Part shown: positions 15,253-23,944 of the stretch, one piece after another
How positions within the stretch are numbered: the first letter of the stretch is position 1
How the letters are laid out: each line of letters begins with the position of its first letter
Assembly: GCF_900110255.1 (NCBI RefSeq)
Contig: NZ_FODD01000047.1
Span: 1-57,516 of the forward strand
Reading direction: 5' to 3'
Length of the DNA: 57,516 bases
Origin: Actinacidiphila rubida
GTDB taxonomy: Bacteria > Actinomycetota > Actinomycetes > Streptomycetales > Streptomycetaceae
Position numbers and translations under genes: made by a program
Notes under the pieces: model-generated
What the model was told of the DNA's origin: nothing
Databases searched by the model: none
The model's input: only the letters and a program-made list of their open reading frames with translations

Positions 15253-16499
15253 CACGCCTCCGACGCAAGCTCAGACACCTGCGAGGAATCAGCCTTGACC
15301 GGCGGCCAGACTGCCCAGCCGTTGTCGGGAGTGACCGCAACACCTCGCCACCACGGGTCAGGCTCGGGGCAAGCGGTGGGCTCGAAGGGTTGGCCGACGC
15401 GGGGCGTCGCGGACAACTGTCCGGCCCTGTGCGACGCAAGCATCGTGCGCTCGGCAGGCTCAGCCCAAGTGTGGAACGCCAAGTTGAAGGTTCCCCAGTG
15501 GATGGGGAGCAAGACCCCGCCCGGCTGGCCCCCTTGCAGGTCAAGGTGGGCGCGCAAGCCTTCGTCCGGTGTCATGTGGATGTCCGGCCACTGGCCCGGA
15601 TCGGGCTTGCAGTCGCAGGGCTCTCCCGGCATACAGTCAGTGTGGTTCTTCGGCCAGAACTCGGAGTACGCGCCGATCTGGATCATCGTCGCGTCGAACG
15701 GGCCGTGTTCGGCGCCGATGTCGGCGAAGCCGGGGAAGTAGCCGGTGTCGCCGGAGTGGTAGATCCGGTGGGTGCCGTCCGTGACCACCCAGGACGCCCA
15801 CAGCGTCTGCTGGCGGCCGCGCAGCCCGCGGCCGCAGAAGTGGCGGGCCGGGGTCGCGGTAAGCGTGAGGCCGCCGACCTCGGTGGACTCGTTCCAGTCC
15901 AGCTCGCGCAGCCGCTCCGGCGGCACGCCCCAGTGCTCCAGGTGGCTGCCGACGCCCAGTGGCACCGCGAAGAGCACGTCGCTCGCCACCAGCGCCATGA
16001 TCGTGGGCATGTCCAGGTGGTCGTAGTGGTCGTGCGAGATCACCACCACGTCCAGGCCGGTGAGGGCCTCCAGCGGCACGGGGGTGGGGTGGATGCGGCG
16101 CGGCCCGGCGAAGGCGAAGGGTGAGCAGCGGCGGCCCCACACCGGGTCGAAGAGCACCCGCCGGCCGCCGATCTCGGCGAGCACCGACGAGTGGCCCATC
16201 CACGTGAGGCGCAGGCCCGAGACGGACGGCCGCGCGAGGTCGGCGAGGGTGGTGGAGTGGACCGGGATCGGGCGGGCCGGCTTGCGGGAGAGCCGGGCCT
16301 CCTTGCGCATGTTCGCCGGGAGGGACTTGATCAGGCCGCCGCTGGGCACGCTGCGGGCGCCCACCGGGTTCACGAACGCGCCGTCGGCGTAGTTCGGGGA
16401 CTTCAGGATGCGCTCCAGCCGCGCCCCCGTCGGGTCCGCGCCGAACGGTGCGGGGCGCAGCTTCACGAGGCGGGACGGCGGTCGGCTGACGCCGGTCAC
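15252..16499 (-). CDS. MBL-fold metal-dependent hydrolase (NAPE-PLD/UlaG-like), probably chimeric
   Basis: The protein has 415 aa. Metal ligands are in VVISHDHYDHLD (HxHxDH, about residues 154-165), with later ligands in TPARHFCGRG, YHSGDTGYF and PIHWGTFNL. Family members hydrolyse phosphodiester or lactone bonds; the substrate here is not evident. Between FWP and WPDIHMTP there is an extra roughly 20-residue segment containing CMPGEPCDC, which interrupts a normally continuous FWPDIHMTP. From about 15650 to 15252 the DNA is less GC-rich than the 5' part. A truncated relative lies at 12204-12560. Translation is coupled to the small ORF downstream. Confidence 0.85.
   Translation of the reverse strand: MTGVSRPPSRLVKLRPAPFGADPTGARLERILKSPNYADGAFVNPVGARSVPSGGLIKSLPANMRKEARLSRKPARPIPVHSTTLADLARPSVSGLRLTWMGHSSVLAEIGGRRVLFDPVWGRRCSPFAFAGPRRIHPTPVPLEALTGLDVVVISHDHYDHLDMPTIMALVASDVLFAVPLGVGSHLEHWGVPPERLRELDWNESTEVGGLTLTATPARHFCGRGLRGRQQTLWASWVVTDGTHRIYHSGDTGYFPGFADIGAEHGPFDATMIQIGAYSEFWPKNHTDCMPGEPCDCKPDPGQWPDIHMTPDEGLRAHLDLQGGQPGGVLLPIHWGTFNLAFHTWAEPAERTMLASHRAGQLSATPRVGQPFEPTACPEPDPWWRGVAVTPDNGWAVWPPVKADSSQVSELASEA
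15571..15590. repeat. 20-bp direct repeat, copy 2
   Basis: This is identical to 12535-12554 and lies in the intact MBL gene. It sits next to the extra segment that interrupts the conserved FWPDIHMTP motif. See copy 1. Confidence 0.8.
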
Positions 16500-16614
16500 G
16501 GGTCCTCCAGGCAGATCGTCGGGCGGCGGGGTGTCCGCCGCCCTCCATTATGCGGGGGTGCTGTGACGCCGCCCGGGCGCCGCCGTGGGAAGCCGGGTGG
16601 CCTCCACCGGTTCC

Positions 16615-17517
16615 TCACACCGCGGCGGGCCCGGTGCCGGCGGTGCCGCCAGGTGCGAACTCGAGCTCCACCGCGTCACGCACCGGCACGTAACCCAGCT
16701 TCTGGTAGAGCCCGTTGCTGACGGGGTTGGAGAGGTCGGTGACCAGCAGCACCTCCTGGGCTCCGGCGTCCAGCGCCGCGCGGGTGACGGCCGTGACGAC
16801 GGCACCGGCGTAGCCGCGGCCGCGCAGGGCCCGCGGGGTGTAGACGGCGACGACCCGCACGGCCCCGGCGGCGGGCACGGTGGAGCCGGCCATGGCGACG
16901 GGCGTGCCGTCGGGCAGTTCCCACAGGGTGCGGCCGCCGTGCGCGATGGCGTCGTACACCGCCTGCTCGCCGCCGGGGAGGGCCCCGCCGACATCGACCG
17001 CGTACTGCTGGTGCCAGCCCCACACCAGATCGCGGTCGCGGGCGTCGGCGACGCGGGCGTTGCCGGGCGGTACGGGTTCACGCGGGGTCAGGGCGGCGAG
17101 CCGGTGGAAGCGGGTGTCGCGGCGCACCACGACGCTCTGGCCGGTGCCGGCAGCCCAGCCGTCGGCGAACGCGCGGGCCGCCGCGGCCTCACCGCGCACG
17201 CCGGCCGGCGGGCCCACCGTCCCCGAGGCGACGGCGGCCGCCCAGGCGGCGGGCAGCGTGGCGGCCGCCTCCGGCGGGGCGCCGGTGATCAGCGGTGGGT
17301 GCGGCGGGGTCTGCAGGACCGCCGCCGCCACCTCTCCCCCGGCGTCCGGGCGCCAGAGTCCGAAGACCGGCCGGGCGGCCCCGTACGCTCCCGCGCCGCG
17401 GCGGCGGAGCGTGTCGAGGATGGTGAGCTGGACGGAGTGCTCCACGGCGCGGGAGCGCAGGAAGGTGTCGGCGCCGGCGGCGAAGCCGTCGAGATCGAGG
17501 TCCAGGTTCCATCCCAT
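16615..17517 (-). CDS. GNAT-family N-acetyltransferase, two-domain type
   Basis: The protein has 300 aa and starts at ATG 17517. The C-terminal half holds the acetyl-CoA motif VVAVYTPRALRGRGYAGAVV and VLLVTDLSNPVSNGLYQKLG (about residues 215-280). The N-terminal half (about 1-130) is an extra domain seen in some actinobacterial GNAT proteins of unknown substrate. The gene follows a (GGCTCC)n tract that lies 58-125 bp upstream of its start, in the expected promoter region. Confidence 0.8.
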   Translation of the reverse strand: MGWNLDLDLDGFAAGADTFLRSRAVEHSVQLTILDTLRRRGAGAYGAARPVFGLWRPDAGGEVAAAVLQTPPHPPLITGAPPEAAATLPAAWAAAVASGTVGPPAGVRGEAAAARAFADGWAAGTGQSVVVRRDTRFHRLAALTPREPVPPGNARVADARDRDLVWGWHQQYAVDVGGALPGGEQAVYDAIAHGGRTLWELPDGTPVAMAGSTVPAAGAVRVVAVYTPRALRGRGYAGAVVTAVTRAALDAGAQEVLLVTDLSNPVSNGLYQKLGYVPVRDAVELEFAPGGTAGTGPAAV

Positions 17518-17575
17518 CGGTCCATCGTGTCCCACGCCCACGGGCGGCCGCACACGGTTTTCCGCGCCCGGACGG

Positions 17576-17642
<67 letters not shown>

Positions 17643-17683
17643 AGCGGGCGCTCCCACGGCGGGATGCCCCCGCGGGCTCGCGG

Positions 17684-17808
17684 GTCAGCTCGTCGCGGGC
17701 GGCCCGCGGGCGTCAACTCCTCGCGGTCGGCCCGCGGGCGCCAGCCGCCCGCCGCCCGCCGTCAGCGCCCGCGGCCCGTGCCCGTCAGCTCGTCGCGGTC
17801 AGCCCGCG
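17684..17808. repeat. Three imperfect copies of the peptidase gene's 3' tail
   Basis: The last bases of the M3 peptidase gene (17784-17808, GTCAGCTCGTCGCGGTCAGC...) recur with few changes at 17684-17710 and 17712-17738. Each copy contains the complement of a stop codon in the same place. The duplications lie just beyond the stop codon, next to the hexanucleotide tract. They look like slippage products. Confidence 0.65.
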
Positions 17809-19806
17809 TCGCGCCAGCAGCGGCTCCACGCGCGGCGGGCGGCCGAGGACGGCCTCGACGGCCGCCATCGGGTCGACGCTGCCGCCGCGGGACAGCAGTT
17901 CGCGGCGGAACGTGTCGCCGTTGCCGCGGGTCATCCCGCCGTGCAAGGAGAACCAGTCGACGGTGTCCGCGTCCAGCACCTCGCTCCAGATGTAGGAGTA
18001 GTAGCCCGCGCTGTACTGGCTGCTGAAGATGTGCGCGAAGTACGTGGTGCGGTAGCGGGGCGGGATCGCGGGCAGGGCCAGGCCCGCGTCCTGGAGGGCC
18101 CGGGCCTCGAACGCCAGCGCGTCGCCGGGGTCGGTGCCGGCCGGCAGGGTGTGCCACGCCCAGTCGAGGAGCGTCGCGGCCAGGTACTCGACGGTCGCGA
18201 AGCCCTGCCCGAACTGCGCGGCGTCCTTCATCCGGCGCACGACGTCGGCCGGCATCGGCTCCCCGGTCTCGTGGTGGACCGCGTACCGGCCGAGGACCTC
18301 CGGCCACAGCGACCACATCTCGTTGACCTGGGAGGGGAACTCCACGAAGTCGCTCGGCACGCTGGTGCCGGAGAAGAACGGGTAGCGGACGGCCGAGAAC
18401 AGGCCGTGCAGGGCGTGCCCGAACTCGTGGAAGAGCGTGTCGACCTGACTGAACGTCAGAAGGGTCGGCTCGCCCGGCGCGGGCCGTTCGATGTTGTGGT
18501 TGTTGACCACGACCGGCCGCCGGCCCAGCAGGTCCGACTGCTCGACCAGGGAGTTCATCCAGGCGCCGCCGCGCTTGGACTCGCGGGCGTGGAAGTCGGC
18601 GAGGAACAGGCCCATGCCGGACCCGTCGGCGTCGAACACCTCGAAGACCCGGACGTCGGGGTGGTAGCCGGGCAGGTCGTGGCGCTCCTCGAGGGTGATG
18701 CCGTAGACCTGGCGGGCGGCCCGGAAGACGCCGTCGTGCAGCACCCGTTCCAGCTCGAAGTACGGCCGCAGGGCGGCCGCGTCGACCTCGTAGCGGGTCT
18801 TGCGCACCTTCTCGGACCAGTACGCCCAGTCCCACGCCTCGATCGGGCCGCCGGCCAGCTCGGCGAGGGCCGCGGCCTCCTTCTCGGCGTTGGCGACGGC
18901 CGGCGGCACCAGGCGGGCCAGCAGGTCGGTGACGGCATGGGTGCTGCCGGCGGTGCGGTCGGCGACCACGTACGCCGCGTGGGTCTCGTAGCCGAGCAGG
19001 GCGGCGCGCTCGGCGCGCAGGGTGGCGATGGTGACGGCGAGCGGGCCGTTGGTGTCCTGGGCGCGGTCCAGGGACGCGGCCAGCAGCCGGCGGCGCACCT
19101 CAGGGTCGTCGAGCTGCGCGAGTTCCGGCTGGTTGGAGAAGTTCTTCAGGCTCAGCACCCAGTGGCCGTCGTGGCCGGTGGCGCGGCCGTTCTCGGCGGC
19201 GGCCGCGACGGCGTCGGCGGGCAGGCCGGCCAGTTGCGCGGCGTCGTCGAGGACGAGGGCGCCGTCGCGGCCGGCGGCGAGCGTGTTCTGCCCGAACGCC
19301 GTGCAGGCGGCGGCGATCCGGGCGTTGAGGTCGCGCAACCGGTCGCGGTCGGCGGGCGACAGCCGGGCGCCGGCCCGCACGAACACCGTGTGGTAGCGCT
19401 CCAGCAGGCGCAGGGACTCCGGGTCCAGGCCCAGGGTGTCGCGGGCCTCGTAGAGCGTGGAGATCCGCTGGTACAGCGCGGAGTTGAGGTGGAGGGCGTC
19501 GCTGTGCTCGGCCAGCAGCGCGCTCACCTTCGGCTCGATCTCCCGGACGGCCGGGGTGACGTGCGCGGACGCCTGGTTGGAGAACGCGGCGTGGACGCGG
19601 CCGAGGAGGGCGCCGGCGCGCTCCAGGGCGACCAGCGTGTTCTCGAACGTCGGCGGGTTCGGGTCCCCCGCGATCGCCTCGATCTCCGCGAGGTGCTCGG
19701 CGATGCCGCGTTCGAGAGCCGGAAGGTAGTGCTCGTCGCGGATGTCCGCGAACGGCGGCAGCTCGTACGGCAGGGTGCTGGCGTTCAGGAACGGGTTCGT
19801 CGTCAC
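17785..19806 (-). CDS. M3-family zinc metallopeptidase (peptidyl-dipeptidase Dcp type)
   Basis: The protein has 673 aa, typical for Dcp/OpdA. The N-terminal helical domain begins MTTNPFLNASTLPYELPPFA and includes PTFENTLVALERAG. The catalytic motif FHEFGHALHGLFS places His460 and His464, with Glu461 as base. The third ligand is likely the Glu in DFVEFPSQ (about 489). C-terminal SSQYSAGYYSYIWSEVLDAD is also conserved. There is no signal peptide, so it is cytoplasmic and degrades peptides left by larger proteases. It is monocistronic. Confidence 0.92.
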   Translation of the reverse strand: MTTNPFLNASTLPYELPPFADIRDEHYLPALERGIAEHLAEIEAIAGDPNPPTFENTLVALERAGALLGRVHAAFSNQASAHVTPAVREIEPKVSALLAEHSDALHLNSALYQRISTLYEARDTLGLDPESLRLLERYHTVFVRAGARLSPADRDRLRDLNARIAAACTAFGQNTLAAGRDGALVLDDAAQLAGLPADAVAAAAENGRATGHDGHWVLSLKNFSNQPELAQLDDPEVRRRLLAASLDRAQDTNGPLAVTIATLRAERAALLGYETHAAYVVADRTAGSTHAVTDLLARLVPPAVANAEKEAAALAELAGGPIEAWDWAYWSEKVRKTRYEVDAAALRPYFELERVLHDGVFRAARQVYGITLEERHDLPGYHPDVRVFEVFDADGSGMGLFLADFHARESKRGGAWMNSLVEQSDLLGRRPVVVNNHNIERPAPGEPTLLTFSQVDTLFHEFGHALHGLFSAVRYPFFSGTSVPSDFVEFPSQVNEMWSLWPEVLGRYAVHHETGEPMPADVVRRMKDAAQFGQGFATVEYLAATLLDWAWHTLPAGTDPGDALAFEARALQDAGLALPAIPPRYRTTYFAHIFSSQYSAGYYSYIWSEVLDADTVDWFSLHGGMTRGNGDTFRRELLSRGGSVDPMAAVEAVLGRPPRVEPLLARRGLTATS

Positions 19807-19941
19807 CGTCCCGACCCTAACGCCCGCGAGGGCGCGCCGCGCCCGCCCCCGGACAGCGGGCGCCTCCCGGCGGGAGCCGGGAGCCGTCCGGGGGCAGGAC
19901 GACGGCTGGGCACCGTCAAAGGGTGCGGGGGGACATCACTC

Positions 19942-20205
19942 TCATCCACTCTTGCGGCGGAATTCGCGGGCACCGCCGGCGCGGCCGTGCGCGCCGTGGA
20001 TCTTGGACTGGTCGGGGCCGGCGCCGCCGGCCGCGCCGCCGCGCTGGGCGCCCTGCTTGCGGGCCAGCGCCTCGCGGAACTTCCGCTTGACGTCGTCCTC
20101 GTCCGGTTCTGCGCCCTCGGGGTCGGTCTCGGGCTGGTCGGCCGCGGTGATGTCCTGTGCGGCGCCTTCGGCGGCCACGGCGGCCTGCTGCTCTCGGTCG
20201 GTCAT
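19942..20205 (-). CDS. DUF5302-type small hydrophilic protein
   Basis: The protein has 87 aa and starts at ATG 20205. The sequence is acidic then basic: PETDPEGAEPDEDDVKRKFR, EALARKQGAQRGG, and DQSKIHGAHGRAGGAREFRR before KSG. The DVKRKFREALARK segment and the QSKIHG...RKSG tail are the mark of the actinobacterial DUF5302 family. It is small, charged, probably disordered, and of unknown role. It stands alone between the M3 peptidase and the oxidoreductase. Confidence 0.75.
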   Translation of the reverse strand: MTDREQQAAVAAEGAAQDITAADQPETDPEGAEPDEDDVKRKFREALARKQGAQRGGAAGGAGPDQSKIHGAHGRAGGAREFRRKSG

Positions 20206-20308
20206 GGCACCAGCCTCGCACGCCGGGGCCCGGCAGCCCACCCGATATCGCCTGGACGGACGGCGCGTGTACGGTTCCGGTCACCACCGCCGAGGAGGTT
20301 CACGATCC

Positions 20309-21337
20309 ATGACCTGGCTGTTGTACGGCGCCACCGGGTACACCGGACGCCTGATCGCACGCCGCTCCGCCGCTCGTGGCATGCGTCCGGTGCTGGCCGG
20401 CCGCAGTGCCGCCAAGTTGTTGCCGCTCGCCGCGGAACTCGGCCTGGAACACCGGGTGTTCGGGCTGGACGACGCGGCCGCGATACGCCGCGGGCTGGAG
20501 GGTGTCGACGCGGTGGCGCACTGCGCGGGGCCGTTCGTGCGGACCGCGCTGCCGATGGCGCAGGCGTGCGTCGACACCGGGACGCCGTACCTGGACATCA
20601 CCGGCGAGATCGACGTGTTCGAGTCGCTGCACGCGCTGGGGCCGCGCGCGGCGGCGGCCGGCGTGGTGCTGCTGCCGGGGGCGGGTTTCGACGTGGTGCC
20701 CACCGACTGCGTGGCCGCGCTGCTCGCGGACCGGCTGCCGGACGCCACGCAGTTGGACCTGGCGTTCCTGGTCGGCGGCGGGGCCAGCCCGGGCACGGCG
20801 CGCACGGCGCTGGCCGGTGCCGCGGAGGGCGGCAGGATCCGGGCGGGCGGGGAGATCCGCGCGGTACCGGTGGGCTCCCGGCAGGTGCGGGCGGTGTTCC
20901 CGTCGGGCGCCAGGACGGTGGTGTCGGTGCCGTGGGGCGATGTCAGCACCGCGTACCACTCGACGGGCATCCCGGACATCACCACGTACACGGCCGTGCC
21001 CGCGCCCGCGCTGGCCGCCAGCCGGGTGCTGCGGGTGGGGCCGCTGCGCGGGGCCCTGGCCGGTCTCGCGGGCCGGGTGGTGCGCGGACCCGGCGAGCGG
21101 GCACTGGCGGGCACCCGCAGCGAGGTGTGGGGCCGCGCGAGGGATGCGGCGGGCAACACCGTCACCGCGACGCTCACCGGCCCGAACCCGTACAGCATGA
21201 CCGCGGACGCGGTGCTGCGGATCGTGGAGCGGCTGCCCTCGCTGCCGGCCGGATTCCGGACGCCGTCGATGGCGCTGGGCGCGGACTTCGCGGGCACGCT
21301 GGAGGGTGTGACGGTGACGATGGAGGCGCTGCGGTGA
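20309..21337 (+). CDS. Saccharopine dehydrogenase-like NAD(P)-binding oxidoreductase
   Basis: The protein has 342 aa and starts at ATG 20309 behind GAGGAGG (20292-20298). The Rossmann motif is at the extreme N-terminus (MTWLLYGATGYTGRLIARRS). It is followed by VAHCAGPFVRTALPMAQACV, YLDITGEIDVFE and LLPGAGFDVVPTDCVA. These are typical of the trans-acting enoyl reductase/saccharopine dehydrogenase-like group. The substrate is unknown. It overlaps the next GNAT gene by GTGA, so the two are coupled. Confidence 0.85.
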   Translation: MTWLLYGATGYTGRLIARRSAARGMRPVLAGRSAAKLLPLAAELGLEHRVFGLDDAAAIRRGLEGVDAVAHCAGPFVRTALPMAQACVDTGTPYLDITGEIDVFESLHALGPRAAAAGVVLLPGAGFDVVPTDCVAALLADRLPDATQLDLAFLVGGGASPGTARTALAGAAEGGRIRAGGEIRAVPVGSRQVRAVFPSGARTVVSVPWGDVSTAYHSTGIPDITTYTAVPAPALAASRVLRVGPLRGALAGLAGRVVRGPGERALAGTRSEVWGRARDAAGNTVTATLTGPNPYSMTADAVLRIVERLPSLPAGFRTPSMALGADFAGTLEGVTVTMEALR

Positions 21338-21861
21338 GCGACGGCCGGACGTCCGCCGGCGGCCCGCGGGTGCGCCCGGCCCGCCCGGACGAGGCGGCGG
21401 CGCTGACCGCGCTGGTGCTGCGGTCCAAGGCACACTGGGGCTACGACGAGGCCTTCATGGCCGCGTGCCGCGACGAACTGACCTTGACGGCGGGCGAGAT
21501 CGCGGGGCGGCGCACCGCCGTCGCCGAAGTACCCGACCCGGACGGCGTGTTCGGCGCGTTCCGCGTGGTGGGCGTGGTCACCGTGGAGGGCGAGCCGCCG
21601 CGCGGCGCGATCGGGATGATGTTCGTCGACCCGGACGCGATGGGCCGCGGTGTGGGCCGGCTGCTGTACGCCCACGCGCTGCGCGTGGCCGGGGACCGGG
21701 GTTTCAGCGGGCTCTCCATCGACGCCGACCCGAACGCCGAGGGCTTCTACCGGGCGATGGGCGCGGTCACCGTGGGCCGTACGCCGTCCGGTTCCGTGCC
21801 GGGCCGGACGCTGCCGCTGATGGAGGTGCGGGTCGGCACGGGTGGGGGCGCCCCCGTCTGA
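21334..21861 (+). CDS. GNAT-family N-acetyltransferase
   Basis: The protein has 175 aa and starts at GTG 21334, overlapping the upstream stop. The acetyl-CoA motif is MMFVDPDAMGRGVGRLLYAH, with LSIDADPNAEGFYRAMGA after it. An N-terminal segment, LVLRSKAHWGYDEAFMAACR, is common in this GNAT group. It is coupled to the oxidoreductase, so the two may act on one pathway. A strong hairpin begins inside the last codons. Confidence 0.85.
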   Translation: MSDGRTSAGGPRVRPARPDEAAALTALVLRSKAHWGYDEAFMAACRDELTLTAGEIAGRRTAVAEVPDPDGVFGAFRVVGVVTVEGEPPRGAIGMMFVDPDAMGRGVGRLLYAHALRVAGDRGFSGLSIDADPNAEGFYRAMGAVTVGRTPSGSVPGRTLPLMEVRVGTGGGAPV

Positions 21862-21872
21862 GGGGCGCCCCC
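21844..21872. terminator. Hairpin terminator between convergent genes
   Basis: GGGGGCGCCCC (21844-21854) and GGGGCGCCCCC (21862-21872) form a perfect 11-bp stem that spans the GNAT stop codon. No U-tract follows, as is usual in streptomycetes. The symmetric stem can stop transcription from both the GNAT gene and the convergent methyltransferase pair. Confidence 0.75.
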
Positions 21873-21904
21873 ACCCGCGGCGGCCGGTGCCGGCCGCGGG
21901 GCGG

Positions 21905-22720
21905 TCACTTCTTGCGGGCGACCGCCCCGTAGAAGCCGATCCGCTTGACCTCGTCGGGGTCGGGCGGGGTGGCCGGGCGCCACAGCGGCACCTGGACCAG
22001 TCCGGGGTCGAGCAGTTCGAACCCGTCGAACAGGGCCACGACTTCGTCGTAGGGCCGGGTGTTGAGGGTGGCGGTCGCCTTGTTGTAGACCTTGAACACC
22101 TCGGGCAGGCTTGCCGCGTGGAAGTCCGCGGTGGCGTGCGACAGCACCAGGTGGCTGCCCGCCGGCAGGGCGTCGCGCAGTGCGGCGACGATGCCCGCGG
22201 GATCCTCCTCGTCCTTGATGAAGTGCAGGACCGCGACGAGCATCAGGGCGACGGGCTGGTCGAAGTCGATCAGCCGGCCGATGGTGGGGTGTTCGAGGAT
22301 GCTCTCGGGCTTGCGGACGTCGGCGAGGAAGAAGCCGGTGTTGCCACCGCTGCCGGTGAGCCGTGCGCCGGCGTGGGTGGCCACGATCGGGTCGTTGTCG
22401 ACGTAGGCGACCCGGACGTCGGGCGCCTCGGCCTGCGCGATCTCGTGGGTGTTGGGCGAGGTCGGGATGCCGGTGCCGATGTCGATGATCTGCCGGATGC
22501 CGGTCCCGGTCAGGTACCGCACCGCGCGTTGCAGGAAGTCCCGGTTGGCGCGGGCGGCGGGGATGATGTCGGGCAGGAAGTCGATGACGCGCTGCGCCGC
22601 CTCGCGGTCGACCTCGTAGTTGTCGCGCCCGCCGAGGTAGAAGTCGTACATCCGCGCCGGGTGCGGCCGGCTGGTGTCGATCTCCTCGGCGGTGAAGCCC
22701 TGGTCGGTCCGGTCGGTCAC
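21905..22720 (-). CDS. DUF574-type SAM-dependent methyltransferase, second of a tandem pair
   Basis: The protein has 271 aa and starts at GTG 22720, overlapping the upstream stop as GTGA. It shows HPARMYDFYLGGRDNYEVDR, the SAM motif IRQIIDIGTGIPTSPNTHEI, VAYVDNDPIVATHA, and DQPVALMLVAVLHFIKDEED. These features define the actinobacterial DUF574/Methyltransf_19 family, large in Streptomyces and without known substrates. It is a clear paralog of the preceding gene, about 65-70% alike by eye. Translational coupling suggests the two proteins are needed in similar amounts. Confidence 0.88.
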   Translation of the reverse strand: MTDRTDQGFTAEEIDTSRPHPARMYDFYLGGRDNYEVDREAAQRVIDFLPDIIPAARANRDFLQRAVRYLTGTGIRQIIDIGTGIPTSPNTHEIAQAEAPDVRVAYVDNDPIVATHAGARLTGSGGNTGFFLADVRKPESILEHPTIGRLIDFDQPVALMLVAVLHFIKDEEDPAGIVAALRDALPAGSHLVLSHATADFHAASLPEVFKVYNKATATLNTRPYDEVVALFDGFELLDPGLVQVPLWRPATPPDPDEVKRIGFYGAVARKK

Positions 22721-23529
22721 GACGCGCGCTCCTGGAGCCGGCCTATCGCGCCGTACACGCCGACCGGGCGGTCGGGGACGTCGGTGCTGTCGTCGGGCCG
22801 CCACTCGTGGACCTGGACGAGTCCGGGTTCGACGAGGTCGAAGCCGTCGAAGAGGGCGAGCACCTCGGCGTGCGTACGGGGGGTGAGGGAGGCGGTGGCC
22901 CTCTTGTAGACCTCCGCCACGTTGTCGGCGCGCTCGCCGTGGAAGTCGCCGGTGGCGTGCGAGAGCACCAGGTGGCTGCCGGCCGGCAGGGTCGCCCGGT
23001 AGGCGGCGACGAGGCCGGCCGGGTCCTCCTTGTCGGCCACGAAGTGCAGGACGGACACCAGCATCAGGGCGACCGGCTGCCGGACGTCGATCAGTTCGCC
23101 GATCGTGGGGTGTTCCAGGATGCTCTGCGGCTTGCGCATGTCGCCGAGGAAGAACCCGGTGTTGCCGGTGCCGAGCAGCCGCGCGCCGGCGTGCGTGGCG
23201 ACGATCGGGTCGTTGTCGATGTAGGCGACGCGCACCGACGGGTCGACGGAGTGCGCGATCTCGTGGGTGTTGGGCGAGGTGGGGATGCCGGTGCCGATGT
23301 CGATGATCTGCCGGATGCCGCTCTCGACCAGGTGGCGCACGGCCCGCCGCATGAAGTCGCGGTTGGCGCGGGCACCCAGGACCACGTCGGGGGCGACGTC
23401 CAGGACGCGTTCCGCGGCCTCGCGGTCGACCTCGTAGTTGTCGCGGCCGCCGAGGTAGTAGTCGTACATCCGCGCCGGGTGGGGGCGGCTGGTGTCGATC
23501 TCCTCGGCGGAGAAGCCCTGGTCGGTCAC
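22717..23529 (-). CDS. DUF574-type SAM-dependent methyltransferase, first of a tandem pair
   Basis: The protein has 270 aa. It shares with its neighbour GFSAEEIDTSRPHPARMYDY, GGRDNYEVDREAAERVL, IRQIIDIGTGIPTSPNTHEI and LMLVSVLHFVADKEDPAGLV. The last residues (GAIGRLQERAS) differ from the paralog (GAVARKK). The catalytic pocket residues look equally preserved in both copies, so neither is decaying. It lies downstream of a DUF397 gene and an XRE regulator on the same strand. Confidence 0.88.
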   Translation of the reverse strand: MTDQGFSAEEIDTSRPHPARMYDYYLGGRDNYEVDREAAERVLDVAPDVVLGARANRDFMRRAVRHLVESGIRQIIDIGTGIPTSPNTHEIAHSVDPSVRVAYIDNDPIVATHAGARLLGTGNTGFFLGDMRKPQSILEHPTIGELIDVRQPVALMLVSVLHFVADKEDPAGLVAAYRATLPAGSHLVLSHATGDFHGERADNVAEVYKRATASLTPRTHAEVLALFDGFDLVEPGLVQVHEWRPDDSTDVPDRPVGVYGAIGRLQERAS

Positions 23530-23626
23530 GCCGTCCTCCGGGTCCGGTCGTCGGTGTCGTGCGGCTGGTGCCGCGGCCGGCTCCGGGCGTACCGGAGCCG
23601 GGCGCTGTCGTGGTGGGTCGCGGTCG

Positions 23627-23941
23627 TCACAGGAGGAAGTCGGCCTGGCCGGCTTTGGCGCCCTGGATGAACGTGGTGATCTCGAGGTTGGTGTAGATCA
23701 GTGCCGGACCGTCCGGGTCGGTGGACTGGCGCAGCGCCACCCGCCCGTCGTTGAGCTTCTTGGCCTCGACGCACGAGCCGCCGTTGCCGCCGCTCCAGGG
23801 CTTGCGCCAGCCGTCCGCGCCGAGGTCGGCGGCCGGCATGCCGTTGTAGATCGCGTCCGCGCTGCCGCGGCCGCTGTCGTGGAGGTCGTCGTGGGTGGCG
23901 GCGGCGAATATGCCGGCGCTTCCGTCGTTGAAGCGATCCAT
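23627..23941 (-). CDS. DUF397-domain protein
   Basis: The protein has 104 aa. The DUF397 core is WRKPWSGGNGGSCVEAKKLN followed by VALRQSTDPDGPALIYTNLE. In streptomycetes such proteins are encoded beside an XRE/DUF5753 regulator, which they are thought to antagonise, as in the WhiJ/AbaA-type systems of development and secondary metabolism. Here that regulator is the next gene upstream (3-bp gap). The N-terminal 40 residues are an extension beyond the usual roughly 65-aa domain. Confidence 0.85.
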   Translation of the reverse strand: MDRFNDGSAGIFAAATHDDLHDSGRGSADAIYNGMPAADLGADGWRKPWSGGNGGSCVEAKKLNDGRVALRQSTDPDGPALIYTNLEITTFIQGAKAGQADFLL

Positions 23942-23944
23942 GGT

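Noticed and set aside
15390..16124. Plus-strand frame across the MBL gene.
   Set aside because: It is antisense to the well-supported MBL coding frame and has no domain of its own.
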